A stretch of DNA of 17,888 nt from Chitinophagaceae bacterium (GCA_021323155.1 JAJTCI010000014.1:1-17888), one strand, 5' to 3'. Counted from the first letter of the stretch, positions 1-6,726 are shown. The notes: generated by a model from the sequence alone, not told the origin. Translations and numbers: made by a program.

Positions 1-258
1 CGTGGGATTGTCTTCTGTCAACCCCAGTTTGAACCGGATGAGCGCGTTCATATGGCTGTCGGCAACATGGTGTACCACCTGCTTTACCGACCAACCACCT
101 TCGCGGTAAGGGGTGTCGAGTTGATGGGCATCGAGATCCTGGACCGCCATTTCAAGATCCTTTGGAAGAAAGCGCAGGTCTGCGAACCATGCCTGTTTTT
201 GTTCGAGCGAAAATGGTCTTTCCTCATATTTCCCGATGGGATAACGGGGATCAGTCAT
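1..258 (-). CDS. YfiT/BstA-like DinB-family putative metal-dependent hydrolase or thiol transferase (N-terminal part)
   Basis: This is the first 86 codons of a gene that runs off the left edge. The product begins MTDPRYPIGKYEERP and contains HHVADSHMNALIRF followed by LTEDNPT, the hallmark of the YfiT/BstA branch of the DinB four-helix fold. The histidines of the HHVADSH motif (about residues 63-69) are expected metal ligands. Family members are soluble cytoplasmic enzymes of about 170-180 residues; the Bacillus relative is a bacillithiol S-transferase, but the substrate here is unknown. The ATG at 258 is the natural start because family similarity begins within a few residues of it. The gene follows the ABC ATPase on the same strand after an 83-bp gap, so it could be the last gene of that operon or have its own promoter. 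The family call is secure; the catalytic role is only inferred from relatives. Confidence 0.88.
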   Translation of the reverse strand, partial: MTDPRYPIGKYEERPFSLEQKQAWFADLRFLPKDLEMAVQDLDAHQLDTPYREGGWSVKQVVHHVADSHMNALIRFKLGLTEDNPT

Positions 259-341
259 AGTTTTAGTTTTAGGAAGCAAAAATCAAGCGTATTCGTATCC
301 ATTCCTGTATCAGAAAGCGACCAAGCGCCCATATCAGCTAA

Positions 342-1103
342 TTATTCTTCCCGGAGGGAATGCCCGGTAAGGTTGATGAACACGTCTTCGAGGTTGGCCT
401 GCTTCACTTCTTTGGGCTTCTCAAAACCTTTGGCCACGAGTTCATCGATCAGCTGGTCGGGTGAAGCGAGCGCGATGATCCTGCCGCTGTCAACAATAGC
501 CACGCGGTCGCATAATACCTCCGCCTCATCCATGTAATGCGTGGTGATGATCACGGTCGTGCCTTTCGCGCGGATATCCCTTACCAGGTCCCAGAGGTTG
601 CGTCTTGCCTGCGGATCAAGTCCGGTGGTCGGCTCATCCAGGAAAATGATCTTTGGTTTATTGATGAGCGTAGTTGCTATTGAAAAGCGTTGCTTCTGTC
701 CCCCGCTGAGCTCCTTGAATTTTGATTTCGCTTTATCCCGGAGGTTGACACTTTCAAGCAATGCATACGCGTCTACCTTTTCATTGTACAATCCGGCGAA
801 GAGTCGTACCAGTTCCAGCAGGTTGAGGCCGGGGTAATAGCCGGAGGTCTGTAACTGCACACCGATGATCTTTTTGATCTCGTTCGGTGACTTGTCCAGG
901 TCGTGCCCGTCAACGATCACCGTCCCACTGGTTTTCTCGCGAAGGGTTTCTATGATCTCGAGCGTAGTGGATTTGCCAGCGCCATTGGGGCCCAGGAGAC
1001 CGAATATTTCCCCTTCCTGAACATCGAAGTTTATCCCTTTCACTGCTTCGAAATTGCCGTAGCGTTTATGCAGATCGGTGACACTGATGATGGTCTTTGC
1101 CAT
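342..1103 (-). CDS. ABC transporter ATP-binding protein (ABC-2 / CcmA-like exporter ATPase)
   Basis: This 253-residue cytoplasmic ATPase powers an ABC-2 type exporter. All nucleotide-binding elements are present: Walker A GPNGAGKST (residues 38-46), a Q-loop glutamine near 83, signature LSGGQKQR (132-139), Walker B IIFLDEPTTGLDP (152-164) and the switch histidine of TTHYMDEAE (189). The C-terminal segment LEDVFINLTG is typical of this subfamily of drug, lipid or polysaccharide exporters. The ATG at 1103 lies 3 bp downstream of the stop of the preceding 172-residue protein gene, so the two are very probably cotranscribed. No ABC-2 permease is adjacent on either side; the next gene downstream is YfiT-like. 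The permease partner and the exported substrate therefore cannot be read from this window. Confidence 0.93.
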   Translation of the reverse strand: MAKTIISVTDLHKRYGNFEAVKGINFDVQEGEIFGLLGPNGAGKSTTLEIIETLREKTSGTVIVDGHDLDKSPNEIKKIIGVQLQTSGYYPGLNLLELVRLFAGLYNEKVDAYALLESVNLRDKAKSKFKELSGGQKQRFSIATTLINKPKIIFLDEPTTGLDPQARRNLWDLVRDIRAKGTTVIITTHYMDEAEVLCDRVAIVDSGRIIALASPDQLIDELVAKGFEKPKEVKQANLEDVFINLTGHSLREE

Positions 1104-1106
1104 AGG

Positions 1107-1625
1107 TCATTTTGATAGTGAGATAACAACACCGAGGCTGCGTTGCGCCGGCCGGAAAGTGGTCCGTTGCGTGGCGTGATCGAATACCACCGCTGCATTG
1201 CGCAGGTGTTCATGGGCTTTGCCATCAAGGTATCCGCTCAGGCCGCTGAGCACGACGCCACCGCCAAACACATACCAGTTGAATTTTCCGTCGTCCGTTC
1301 CGCGCCAGTCAATGAGCGAGTATAAGGAGAGTCCAATGCCAGCCACTTTGATAATACCAGACGCTGTCTTGTTAGATTTATACTTGCTGAAGTACTTGTT
1401 GAGTTCGGCATTATTAAGGTGACTGAACAATGCGCTGAGTTGTTTGCGACCTGTGAACAATTTTCCCTGATAAATGAGCGATGGCCTTGATAATGGCGGG
1501 ATGTAAGTGAGTCCTTTTGAATTGTGATAGAACGTTTCCTGTATCACCTTCTGTCCTGAGACCGAAGACGCCAACCAAAAGAAACAGGAAACAAGCAGTA
1601 GATTTTTAAAAGCGCTATGGCTCAC
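1107..1625 (-). CDS. exported hypothetical protein, 172 residues
   Basis: I do not recognise the family. The N-terminus (MSHSAFKNLLLVSCFFWLASSVSGQ) looks like a type I signal peptide with likely cleavage near SG/Q at about residue 24. An LVSC tetrapeptide inside it resembles a lipobox, but the hydrophobic stretch continues well past the cysteine, so a lipoprotein is less likely. Two glycine-rich hydrophobic stretches (about residues 91-105 and 117-134) could be membrane helices. The start is GTG: its GTGA overlaps the TGA stop of the upstream CAP reading frame by 4 bp, a classic arrangement for translational coupling. Its stop lies 3 bp before the ABC ATPase start. Position suggests membership of an operon running from fbp to the ABC ATPase, with a role in the cell envelope at most inferred. 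Confidence 0.7.
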   Translation of the reverse strand: MSHSAFKNLLLVSCFFWLASSVSGQKVIQETFYHNSKGLTYIPPLSRPSLIYQGKLFTGRKQLSALFSHLNNAELNKYFSKYKSNKTASGIIKVAGIGLSLYSLIDWRGTDDGKFNWYVFGGGVVLSGLSGYLDGKAHEHLRNAAVVFDHATQRTTFRPAQRSLGVVISLSK

Positions 1626-2098
1626 CGGGTAAATATTTGGGTGTAATATAAAACACCTTTTTTATCGGCAGCGATGCCGATGCCTGTATGTGTATAGTTT
1701 CCTTCGATGTTGACCTTGTGCCCGGGGCTTTTGATCCAGTCTTCCACCACCTCCGCCGCGCTACGTTGGCCGGAGGCGACGTTCTCCGCGGCCGCGCGCA
1801 TACCTGGCAGCTTTGATTCGAGGGTTCTGCGCCTGGCGTCGAAGCCGGCATGGCCGAAGGCAACAGTCTTATCCGCCATGTCCTGGCTGTGTTTCCTTGC
1901 CACTGTAGTGACCGCACTGTTCAGGCTGAGCACAGGCAGGCCTTTTGAACGGCGGTATTTATTCACCAGGTCAAATACTTCGTTTTCGATTGAACTGTTC
2001 CCGGAAACCCGGGTGGTATTCCCGGCGGACACCTGCCTGGTTTCAGTACAGGATGCCAAAGCAAGCGTAGTGAACAATAAGAAGACGAAGTACTTCAT
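1622..2098 (-). CDS. CAP/SCP-domain lipoprotein (possible independent product from internal ATG 2098)
   Basis: This is the 3' part of the fused frame and would give 158 residues if started at ATG 2098. It has a complete lipoprotein signal of its own: MKYFVFLLFTTLALASC with lipobox LASC (Cys17), then a polar Ser/Thr/Asn linker. The CAP (SCP/PR-1, Pfam CAP) domain covers about residues 38-158, with VNKYRRSKGLPVL, the FGH histidine (about 83), AAEN glutamate (105), VEDWIKSPGH histidine (127) and the closing GIGIA...YYTQIF strands. The usual CAP tetrad residues are thus largely present. Family members are extracytoplasmic; the function of bacterial ones is mostly unknown. A signal sequence at the exact junction implies that this was once a free-standing gene whose start survived the fusion. 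No convincing ribosome binding site is visible before 2098, which is normal for this phylum. It ends in TGA, overlapping the next GTG. Confidence 0.75.
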   Translation of the reverse strand: MKYFVFLLFTTLALASCTETRQVSAGNTTRVSGNSSIENEVFDLVNKYRRSKGLPVLSLNSAVTTVARKHSQDMADKTVAFGHAGFDARRRTLESKLPGMRAAAENVASGQRSAAEVVEDWIKSPGHKVNIEGNYTHTGIGIAADKKGVLYYTQIFTR

Positions 2099-3052
2099 GC
2101 GAAGGCGCTGGTGGAGTTCTGAAGGTTGGATGTCGAGTATGCGTTGCACACCATTGGTAGCAACGCCGCCCGCACGTTCCACGATGTAGGCAAACGGGTT
2201 GCACTCGTACAGGAGTCGCAACTTGCCCTTGGGTTTGTCGGTGGTGCCGGGATACATGAAGATGCCTCCTTTGATGAGGTTGCGGTGTACATCGGCTACC
2301 ATGCTACCGATATAACGTTGCGTATAAGGTCCACCGTTGGCTTTTGTCTTTTGCTGGCAGGCCTGGATATAATTTCTCACCGGTTCGTCATACTGGAAGA
2401 AGTTACCGTGGTTGACAGAGTAGATCTTTCCTTTGTCGGGGCACTCTATCGACGGGTGACTGAGGCTGAACTCCCCTATCGAAGGATCGAGAGTGAAGCC
2501 ATTGACGCCTCTTTTGGTGGCGTAAACCAGCATCGTGGAAGAACCGTAGATCACGTATCCTGCAGCTACCTGCTTGTTTCCGGGCTGAAGGAAGTCTTCC
2601 AGCGTACATGGCTTACCCAGTTCGCTTACGCGCCGGTAGATGCTGAATATGGTACCGATGGATACGTTCACGTCGATATTACCGCTGCCGTCGAGCGGAT
2701 CGAACATGCAGACGTATTTACTGTTGTTGCTTACGGGGTCGTCGAATATGTCGATGTCGTCCAGTTCTTCGCTGGCGATACCCGCGCAGCTGATGCCGTG
2801 CTTCAATACACCCACGAATTGGTTGTTGGCATATACATCCAGTTTTTTCACTTCTTCTCCCTGCACGTTCGTGGTGCCGGCGTCGCCCAGGATATCGACA
2901 AGCCCCGCCTTGTTCACCTCCACGTTCACGCGCTTGGCGGCAAGCCCGATGTCCCGGAGCAGGCTGCTCAATTCGCCCGTCGCTTTCGGGAAATCCCGCA
3001 TTTGTTGGATGGTAAACTCATCTAGTGTAAGGACGTTCCTGTTGATATTCAT
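1622..3052 (-). CDS. fbp: class 1 fructose-1,6-bisphosphatase, C-terminally truncated and fused in frame to a CAP-domain lipoprotein
   Basis: The first 318 residues are class 1 FBPase, which hydrolyses fructose-1,6-bisphosphate in gluconeogenesis. The metal/substrate signature DPLDGSGNIDVNVS sits at about 118-131; most relatives have DGSSN here. RYIGSMVADVHRNL and KLRLLYECNP with the metal-binding glutamate (about 283) follow. The FBPase sequence stops at ILDIQPSELHQR. In E. coli FBPase about 24 more residues, forming the last strand and helix, follow the equivalent LHQR. Here the frame runs via Leu-Arg straight into the signal peptide of a CAP lipoprotein, giving 476 residues. The frame is open upstream to 3175, but I chose ATG 3052: the 41-residue extension does not resemble FBPase and a TAnnTTTG element lies at 3073-3080. 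Either the two products are made separately from internal starts, or a deletion has fused them. FBPase activity of this product is doubtful. Confidence 0.85.
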   Translation of the reverse strand: MNINRNVLTLDEFTIQQMRDFPKATGELSSLLRDIGLAAKRVNVEVNKAGLVDILGDAGTTNVQGEEVKKLDVYANNQFVGVLKHGISCAGIASEELDDIDIFDDPVSNNSKYVCMFDPLDGSGNIDVNVSIGTIFSIYRRVSELGKPCTLEDFLQPGNKQVAAGYVIYGSSTMLVYATKRGVNGFTLDPSIGEFSLSHPSIECPDKGKIYSVNHGNFFQYDEPVRNYIQACQQKTKANGGPYTQRYIGSMVADVHRNLIKGGIFMYPGTTDKPKGKLRLLYECNPFAYIVERAGGVATNGVQRILDIQPSELHQRLRMKYFVFLLFTTLALASCTETRQVSAGNTTRVSGNSSIENEVFDLVNKYRRSKGLPVLSLNSAVTTVARKHSQDMADKTVAFGHAGFDARRRTLESKLPGMRAAAENVASGQRSAAEVVEDWIKSPGHKVNIEGNYTHTGIGIAADKKGVLYYTQIFTR

Positions 3053-3072
3053 AGACCCGGTTTTGAGAGCGA

Positions 3073-3080
3073 CAAAGTTA
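3073..3080 (-). promoter_or_regulatory. candidate -7 element (TAnnTTTG) for fbp
   Basis: On the minus strand this reads TAACTTTG, an exact match to the Bacteroidota primary sigma factor -7 consensus. It ends 20 bases before ATG 3052. No TTG-type -33 element is visible 19 bases upstream. Its position inside the longer open frame supports the shorter FBPase start. Confidence 0.5.
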
Positions 3081-3159
3081 AGAAGAAATGCCTTGTGACC
3101 GGCTTTGAAACAGTACGCCCGACCACTAAAACAGCCGGTAGTCAAATACTGCCGCGGAT

Positions 3160-3167
3160 TATCTTTG
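3160..3167 (+). promoter_or_regulatory. candidate -7 element (TAnnTTTG) for aspartate kinase
   Basis: The sequence reads TATCTTTG, an exact match to the Bacteroidota -7 consensus, ending 16 bases before ATG 3184. The resulting leader would be very short. No clear -33 TTTG is present at the usual spacing. It shares the divergent fbp/lysC intergenic region with the opposing fbp element. Confidence 0.5.
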
Positions 3168-3183
3168 CCGCTCACTGAGCAAT

Positions 3184-4404
3184 ATGAAAGTATTCAAATT
3201 CGGGGGAGCCAGCGTGAGCAGCGTGGAAAGGATCAAAAACGTGGCCGCTATCCTGCGGACATACAGCAATGAACGACTGGTTGTGATCATCTCGGCGATG
3301 GGTAAAACCACCAACGCGCTGGAAAAGGTAACAGAAGCTTTTTTCCGCGGGGAGAAGGACCAGGCCCTGCAATTATTCGAAGGCATCAAACAGCAACACC
3401 TCACTACGGCCAAGTACCTGCTGGTAGAAAATTACAATCCCTGTTACAAGCAACTGATGGACTTCTTTACCGAGGTGGAATGGTTGCTGCACGATAAACC
3501 GGTGCGTAATTATGACTATTACTACGACCAGGTGGTCTGCGTGGGTGAATTGCTGAGCACAGGTATCGTGAGTCATTACCTGAACGAGGCAGGCGTGAAG
3601 AACCATTGGCTGGATGTTCGTGATATACTGCGGACTGATGATAATTTCCGCGACGCGGGTGTCGATTGGGCGTATACGGAAGAGAAGATCAGGATGACAG
3701 TTGAGAGTGGAGAGAAGATGACAGATGACAGTCGACAGATGACTGGAAAGCGAGGGATCTATCTCACGCAGGGATTCATCGGCAGCACAGACGAGAACGA
3801 AAGCACTACGCTGGGGCGCGAGGGCAGTGACTATACCGCGGCGATATTCGCCAACCTGCTGGATGCGGAGAGCCTTACTATCTGGAAGGATGTAGAAGGT
3901 GTGATGAGCGCTGATCCCAAGCAGTTTCCCGAGGCCACGTTCATCAGCGACCTGAGTTTTAACGAGGTGATCGAAATGGCGTACTACGGGGCGCAGGTGA
4001 TCCACCCGAAGACGATCAAGCCATTGCAGAATAAGAATATTCCATTGCATGTAAAGTGTTTTACCGATGCTTCGCTACCGGGAACGACGATCAGCAATAA
4101 AAAAGTGAAGCACCTGCCACCTATCGTTGTGATAAAAGAGAAGCAGGTATTGATGCACCTGCACAGCCAGGATTTTTCGTTCGTGGGGGAAAAGCCGATG
4201 AGTCGTTTGTATGAAATGTTCGCGCAGCTGCGTTTCCGGCCCAACCTCGTCCAGACAGGCGCCATCAGCGTGCAACTCTGCCTGGATGAACACCCGGATA
4301 AAGTAGATCAACTGGCGGCGGATGCTTCCTCTATTTTTGATGTAGAACTGGAAAGGGGATTGAGCTTATTGAAGATCCGGTACTTTAATAACGATTTGCT
4401 GTAA
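3184..4404 (+). CDS. lysC: aspartate kinase (monofunctional), with internal repeat insertion and premature stop
   Basis: This enzyme phosphorylates L-aspartate, the first step towards lysine, threonine, methionine and diaminopimelate. Family marks are KFGGASV (5-11), TTLGREGSDYTAA (208-220), WKDVEGVMSADP (234-245) and the YYGAQVIHPKTIKP loop (267-280), followed by a regulatory ACT region from about 312. Two oddities stand out. First, residues about 171-188 (MTVESGEKMTDDSRQMTG) are encoded by a low-complexity stretch containing an ATGACAG heptamer repeat, placed just before the conserved TQGFIG strand, where relatives usually have a shorter linker. Second, the frame ends at TAA 4402-4404 after YFNNDLL, but the same frame continues for 23 codons with a sequence matching the family's usual C-terminal tail. 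The kinase core and most of the ACT region are intact, so activity is plausible; feedback control may be altered. ATG 3184 directly precedes KVFKFGG. Confidence 0.92.
   Translation: MKVFKFGGASVSSVERIKNVAAILRTYSNERLVVIISAMGKTTNALEKVTEAFFRGEKDQALQLFEGIKQQHLTTAKYLLVENYNPCYKQLMDFFTEVEWLLHDKPVRNYDYYYDQVVCVGELLSTGIVSHYLNEAGVKNHWLDVRDILRTDDNFRDAGVDWAYTEEKIRMTVESGEKMTDDSRQMTGKRGIYLTQGFIGSTDENESTTLGREGSDYTAAIFANLLDAESLTIWKDVEGVMSADPKQFPEATFISDLSFNEVIEMAYYGAQVIHPKTIKPLQNKNIPLHVKCFTDASLPGTTISNKKVKHLPPIVVIKEKQVLMHLHSQDFSFVGEKPMSRLYEMFAQLRFRPNLVQTGAISVQLCLDEHPDKVDQLAADASSIFDVELERGLSLLKIRYFNNDLL
3694..3745 (+). repeat. heptamer tandem repeat (ATGACAG family) inside lysC
   Basis: From 3718 four in-register 7-bp units follow each other: ATGACAG twice, then TCGACAG and ATGACTG. 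A further ATGACAG lies at 3694-3700. The reading frame through the array is stop-free here, but another frame contains TGA. One unit more or less would shift the frame of the kinase. Confidence 0.75.
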
Positions 4405-4476
4405 AAGATGATGAAAGGAAAACAGTTCTTACTGCAACAGGAGACAAAAGAAACGGTGCAGGTGTTGTACCGCTGA
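4405..4476 (+). pseudogene. orphaned C-terminal tail of aspartate kinase behind an in-frame stop
   Basis: Directly after TAA 4402-4404 the lysC frame stays open and encodes KMMKGKQFLLQQETKETVQV followed by LYR and TGA. A tail of the type GKxxLLEQxTxxTVQ is, from my memory of the family, the normal end of Bacteroidota aspartate kinases, packing against the ACT domain. The most economical reading is a single-base nonsense change of a CAA or GAA codon to TAA, giving a protein 24 residues short of a 430-residue ancestor. A sequencing error or stop read-through is also possible. The heptamer-like intergenic repeat begins 8 bases after this second stop, as arrays do behind other genes here. Confidence 0.7.
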
Positions 4477-4483
4477 GGGTTCA

Positions 4484-4515
4484 TGCAAAGTTGCAATGAG
4501 AGCAAAGCTGCAAAG
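4484..4515 (+). repeat. degenerate TGCAAAG repeats between lysC and the L,D-transpeptidase
   Basis: Four 6-7 bp copies related to TGCAAAG (TGCAAAG, TGCAATG, AGCAAAG, TGCAAAG) are separated by one or two bases, so the 7-bp register is imperfect. This lies in the 80-bp convergent gap, just after the ancestral lysC stop. Confidence 0.4.
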
Positions 4516-4556
4516 ACTGGCTGAAAAATATTCTCTTACCGGGTACACTCAGCGCA

Positions 4557-5315
4557 TTACAGGATCACGTATTCGCCTTTGCTATTCACAGAGATCAAAG
4601 GGAGCTTCTTCTTATCTTCAAAAAAGTCGAACACCTGCTTTACGTTGGCAGAGAATTTCTGGTAGTCCGCGTCTTCCTTGCAGGTCTTATTCAATACATC
4701 TACGCTTTTTGCTACGTTATAACGCACCGGGAATATATGCACGGGGATGAAGTCCTGCCCCTGGTTACGCGCATGCGAAGCGAGGAGATAGAGTTCTTCG
4801 ATCTGGTGGTCCTGGATGGGGATGCAGCCTACGGTGAGGCAGCTTCCATGGATATAGATATCGCCGCCGGGCTTGATCGAATCGCTCAGCACAACGTCGG
4901 ACGCGTTCGGGTAGTTGATGCCCAGTGAAAGATGGAAAGTACTTTTTGGATTGAATACGTTGATATAGTAAAACCCCTCCGGTACCTGGTAGTCGCCTTC
5001 GATGCGCTTGGGCCCGAGGCTTCCGCTTAACGCGCAAACCTTATAGGTCTTGAAAAGTTTGTAGGATTCAGTGCTGTTGTTACGTACCCATACTTCCAGC
5101 TGGCTGTCGTATTTAAAGCTGCGGATGTAGATCTGCTTCGCTGGCCAGGCAAGTCCGGCTTTGGCGAATTGTTTTTTCAGCGTGTCTTCTTTCTTCGATA
5201 CCGCCGTGGCTACGCGTGGGTAGCTCTTCTGAATATCATAAAAAGAAACCTGAGGCTGTGCGAAAGCCAGGCTGACGATCATCACCGAACATACCAGTGT
5301 TATTAGCTTTTTCAT
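4557..5315 (-). CDS. YafK-like L,D-transpeptidase family protein (YkuD domain), exported
   Basis: This 252-residue protein has a clear signal peptide (MKKLITLVCSVMIVSLAFAQ) and a catalytic YkuD-type domain. The motif IYIHGSCLTVGC supplies the catalytic His156 and Cys164 of the HGxxx(S/T)xGC signature. The upstream segments YIRSFKYDSQLEVWV and GDYQVPEGFY are typical of the YafK (DpaA/LdtF-like) branch, which acts on peptidoglycan cross-links or on lipoprotein anchoring in the periplasm. Which of these reactions applies cannot be told from sequence alone. The C-terminal ~70 residues beyond the catalytic motif are uncharacterised. ATG 5315 begins directly with the signal peptide; a TATTTTCG, one mismatch from the -7 consensus, lies 22 bases upstream. 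The gene is convergent with lysC and downstream of hpd on the same strand after 114 bp. Confidence 0.87.
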   Translation of the reverse strand: MKKLITLVCSVMIVSLAFAQPQVSFYDIQKSYPRVATAVSKKEDTLKKQFAKAGLAWPAKQIYIRSFKYDSQLEVWVRNNSTESYKLFKTYKVCALSGSLGPKRIEGDYQVPEGFYYINVFNPKSTFHLSLGINYPNASDVVLSDSIKPGGDIYIHGSCLTVGCIPIQDHQIEELYLLASHARNQGQDFIPVHIFPVRYNVAKSVDVLNKTCKEDADYQKFSANVKQVFDFFEDKKKLPLISVNSKGEYVIL

Positions 5316-5429
5316 CCGTAGAACCTTTTCGTTGTTTCGAAAATAAGTAATCTCTTTCCCCTAAGGTTCCAATGTGAATTAAACTCTGGTTAAGGCCCCG
5401 TTTATTCACAGGAGCTTAACAGCGTTCTG

Positions 5430-6563
5430 TTAAAGGTTACCCCGCAGTTCCTGCTCTCTTTCAATCGCTTCGAAGAGGGCTTTGAAGTTTCCTTTGCCGA
5501 AACTCCTGGCTCCTTTCCGCTGGATGATCTCGAAGAACAGTGTTGGCCTGTCCTCAACAGGCTTGGTGAATATCTGCAGCAGGTATCCTTCCTCATCCCT
5601 ATCAACTAGTATTCCTAATTCTTTGAGTGGCGCCAGGTCCTCGTCTATTTGCCCAACACGGTCAAGCAGGTCATCGTAATACGTGGTGGGCACCTGCAGG
5701 AAGTCCACTCCTCTCCGGCGCAGCTCGGTAACGGTTTCCACAATGTTATTGGTGGCGAGCGCTACGTGCTGGCAGCCTTCGCCATCGTAGAATTCCAGGT
5801 ATTCCTCCACCTGTGATTTCTTCTTTCCTTCAGCCGGTTCATTGATCGGGAATTTGACGAATCCGTTCCCGTTACTCATCACCTTACTCATGAGCGCGGA
5901 GTATTCGGTGGAGATATCGTTATCATCGAAGGTGAGGATATTGCGGAAGCCAAGAACTTCTTCATAGAACTTCACCCATTTGTTCATCTGGTTCCATCCG
6001 ACGTTGCCCACGCAGTGGTCGACATACAATAAACCGGTATCCGTTGGATTATAATATGGTGTTTCCCATTTCTTGTAGCCAGGGAGAAACGGGCCGTTAT
6101 AATCTTTGCGTTCGATAAAAAGGTGAACCGTGTCGCCGTAGGTGTGAATACCGCTCATCACCACCTGGCCGGTAGCGTCTTCCATCTTAAGCGGCTGCAT
6201 ATAGCTCTGGCCGCCGCGCTTTGTGGTCTCTTCCCATGCGGAAGTAGCGTCGTCTACCCGCAACGCAAGGATCTTTACCCCATCGCCGTGTTTGTAAACG
6301 TGATCTGCAATTGGATTACCGGTACGCAGCGCGGTGGTGAAGACAAAAGTGAGTTTGTTCTGGCGGATGGCGTAACTGGCCCGGTCCTTCATGCCTGTTT
6401 CAGGACCGGCATAAGCGAGGCTCTGGAAACCGAAGGCGGTCTTATAGAAATGGGCTGCCTGCTTGGCGTTGCCTACATAGAATTCAACATAGTCTGTTCC
6501 CTGCAATGGCAGGAAATCTTCAGCGGTTTGCTGGCGGACTTTGGAAGCAGCTAATGATTCCAT
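5430..6563 (-). CDS. hpd: 4-hydroxyphenylpyruvate dioxygenase
   Basis: This 377-residue Fe(II) enzyme converts 4-hydroxyphenylpyruvate to homogentisate in tyrosine breakdown, in the cytoplasm. It has two vicinal-oxygen-chelate halves; the three iron ligands are visible as His183 (YVDHCVGNV), His266 (GCQHVALAT) and Glu345 (LFFEIIQRKG). The C-terminal lid RSFGKGNFKALFEAIEREQ, which closes the active site, is complete. Length is normal for the family. ATG 6563 is the first start giving a normal N-terminus, with the first beta strand DYVEFYVGNA at about 24. Homogentisate dioxygenase and the later pathway genes are not in this window, so hpd stands apart from the rest of its pathway. A 163-bp gap separates it from the membrane protein gene upstream on the same strand. 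Confidence 0.97.
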   Translation of the reverse strand: MESLAASKVRQQTAEDFLPLQGTDYVEFYVGNAKQAAHFYKTAFGFQSLAYAGPETGMKDRASYAIRQNKLTFVFTTALRTGNPIADHVYKHGDGVKILALRVDDATSAWEETTKRGGQSYMQPLKMEDATGQVVMSGIHTYGDTVHLFIERKDYNGPFLPGYKKWETPYYNPTDTGLLYVDHCVGNVGWNQMNKWVKFYEEVLGFRNILTFDDNDISTEYSALMSKVMSNGNGFVKFPINEPAEGKKKSQVEEYLEFYDGEGCQHVALATNNIVETVTELRRRGVDFLQVPTTYYDDLLDRVGQIDEDLAPLKELGILVDRDEEGYLLQIFTKPVEDRPTLFFEIIQRKGARSFGKGNFKALFEAIEREQELRGNL

Positions 6564-6692
6564 ATGATCTTATCGTTTTAGAGCGTGAAGTATTGTGTAG
6601 TCAGTGTTAAAAGCAGCGCCTGGCAGGCTGTATTACGCGTCCATAGCGAGCGTACTCATGAGTATGTGGTACCGGTTCCATGTCATGCGACC

Positions 6693-6700
6693 CAAAATTA
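6693..6700 (-). promoter_or_regulatory. possible -7 element upstream of hpd
   Basis: On the minus strand this reads TAATTTTG, an exact TAnnTTTG match. It lies 129 bases before the hpd start, so it would imply a leader of about 120 bases. That leader contains a perfect 12-bp palindrome (TACTCATGAGTA, 6653-6664). No -33 element is visible; a chance match in A/T-rich DNA is quite possible. Confidence 0.28.
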
Positions 6701-6726
6701 ACCAATAACGGGTTACCCCCGGTCGA

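Noticed and set aside
2126..3025. Long plus-strand open frame of 299 codons opposite fbp
   Set aside because: It mirrors the FBPase codons on the other strand, has no recognisable domain, and the minus-strand product matches FBPase along this whole stretch.
3053..3175. 41-residue N-terminal extension of FBPase
   Set aside because: The extension has no FBPase similarity and contains the TAACTTTG promoter candidate; ATG 3052 gives a normal FBPase N-terminus.
3373..4050. 225-codon minus-strand open frame opposite aspartate kinase
   Set aside because: The plus-strand frame encodes all conserved aspartate kinase motifs here; the antisense product shows no family features.
6653..6664. Perfect 12-bp palindrome TACTCATGAGTA upstream of hpd as an operator
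   Set aside because: A single short palindrome with no second copy or neighbouring regulator gene is weak evidence; it may be chance.
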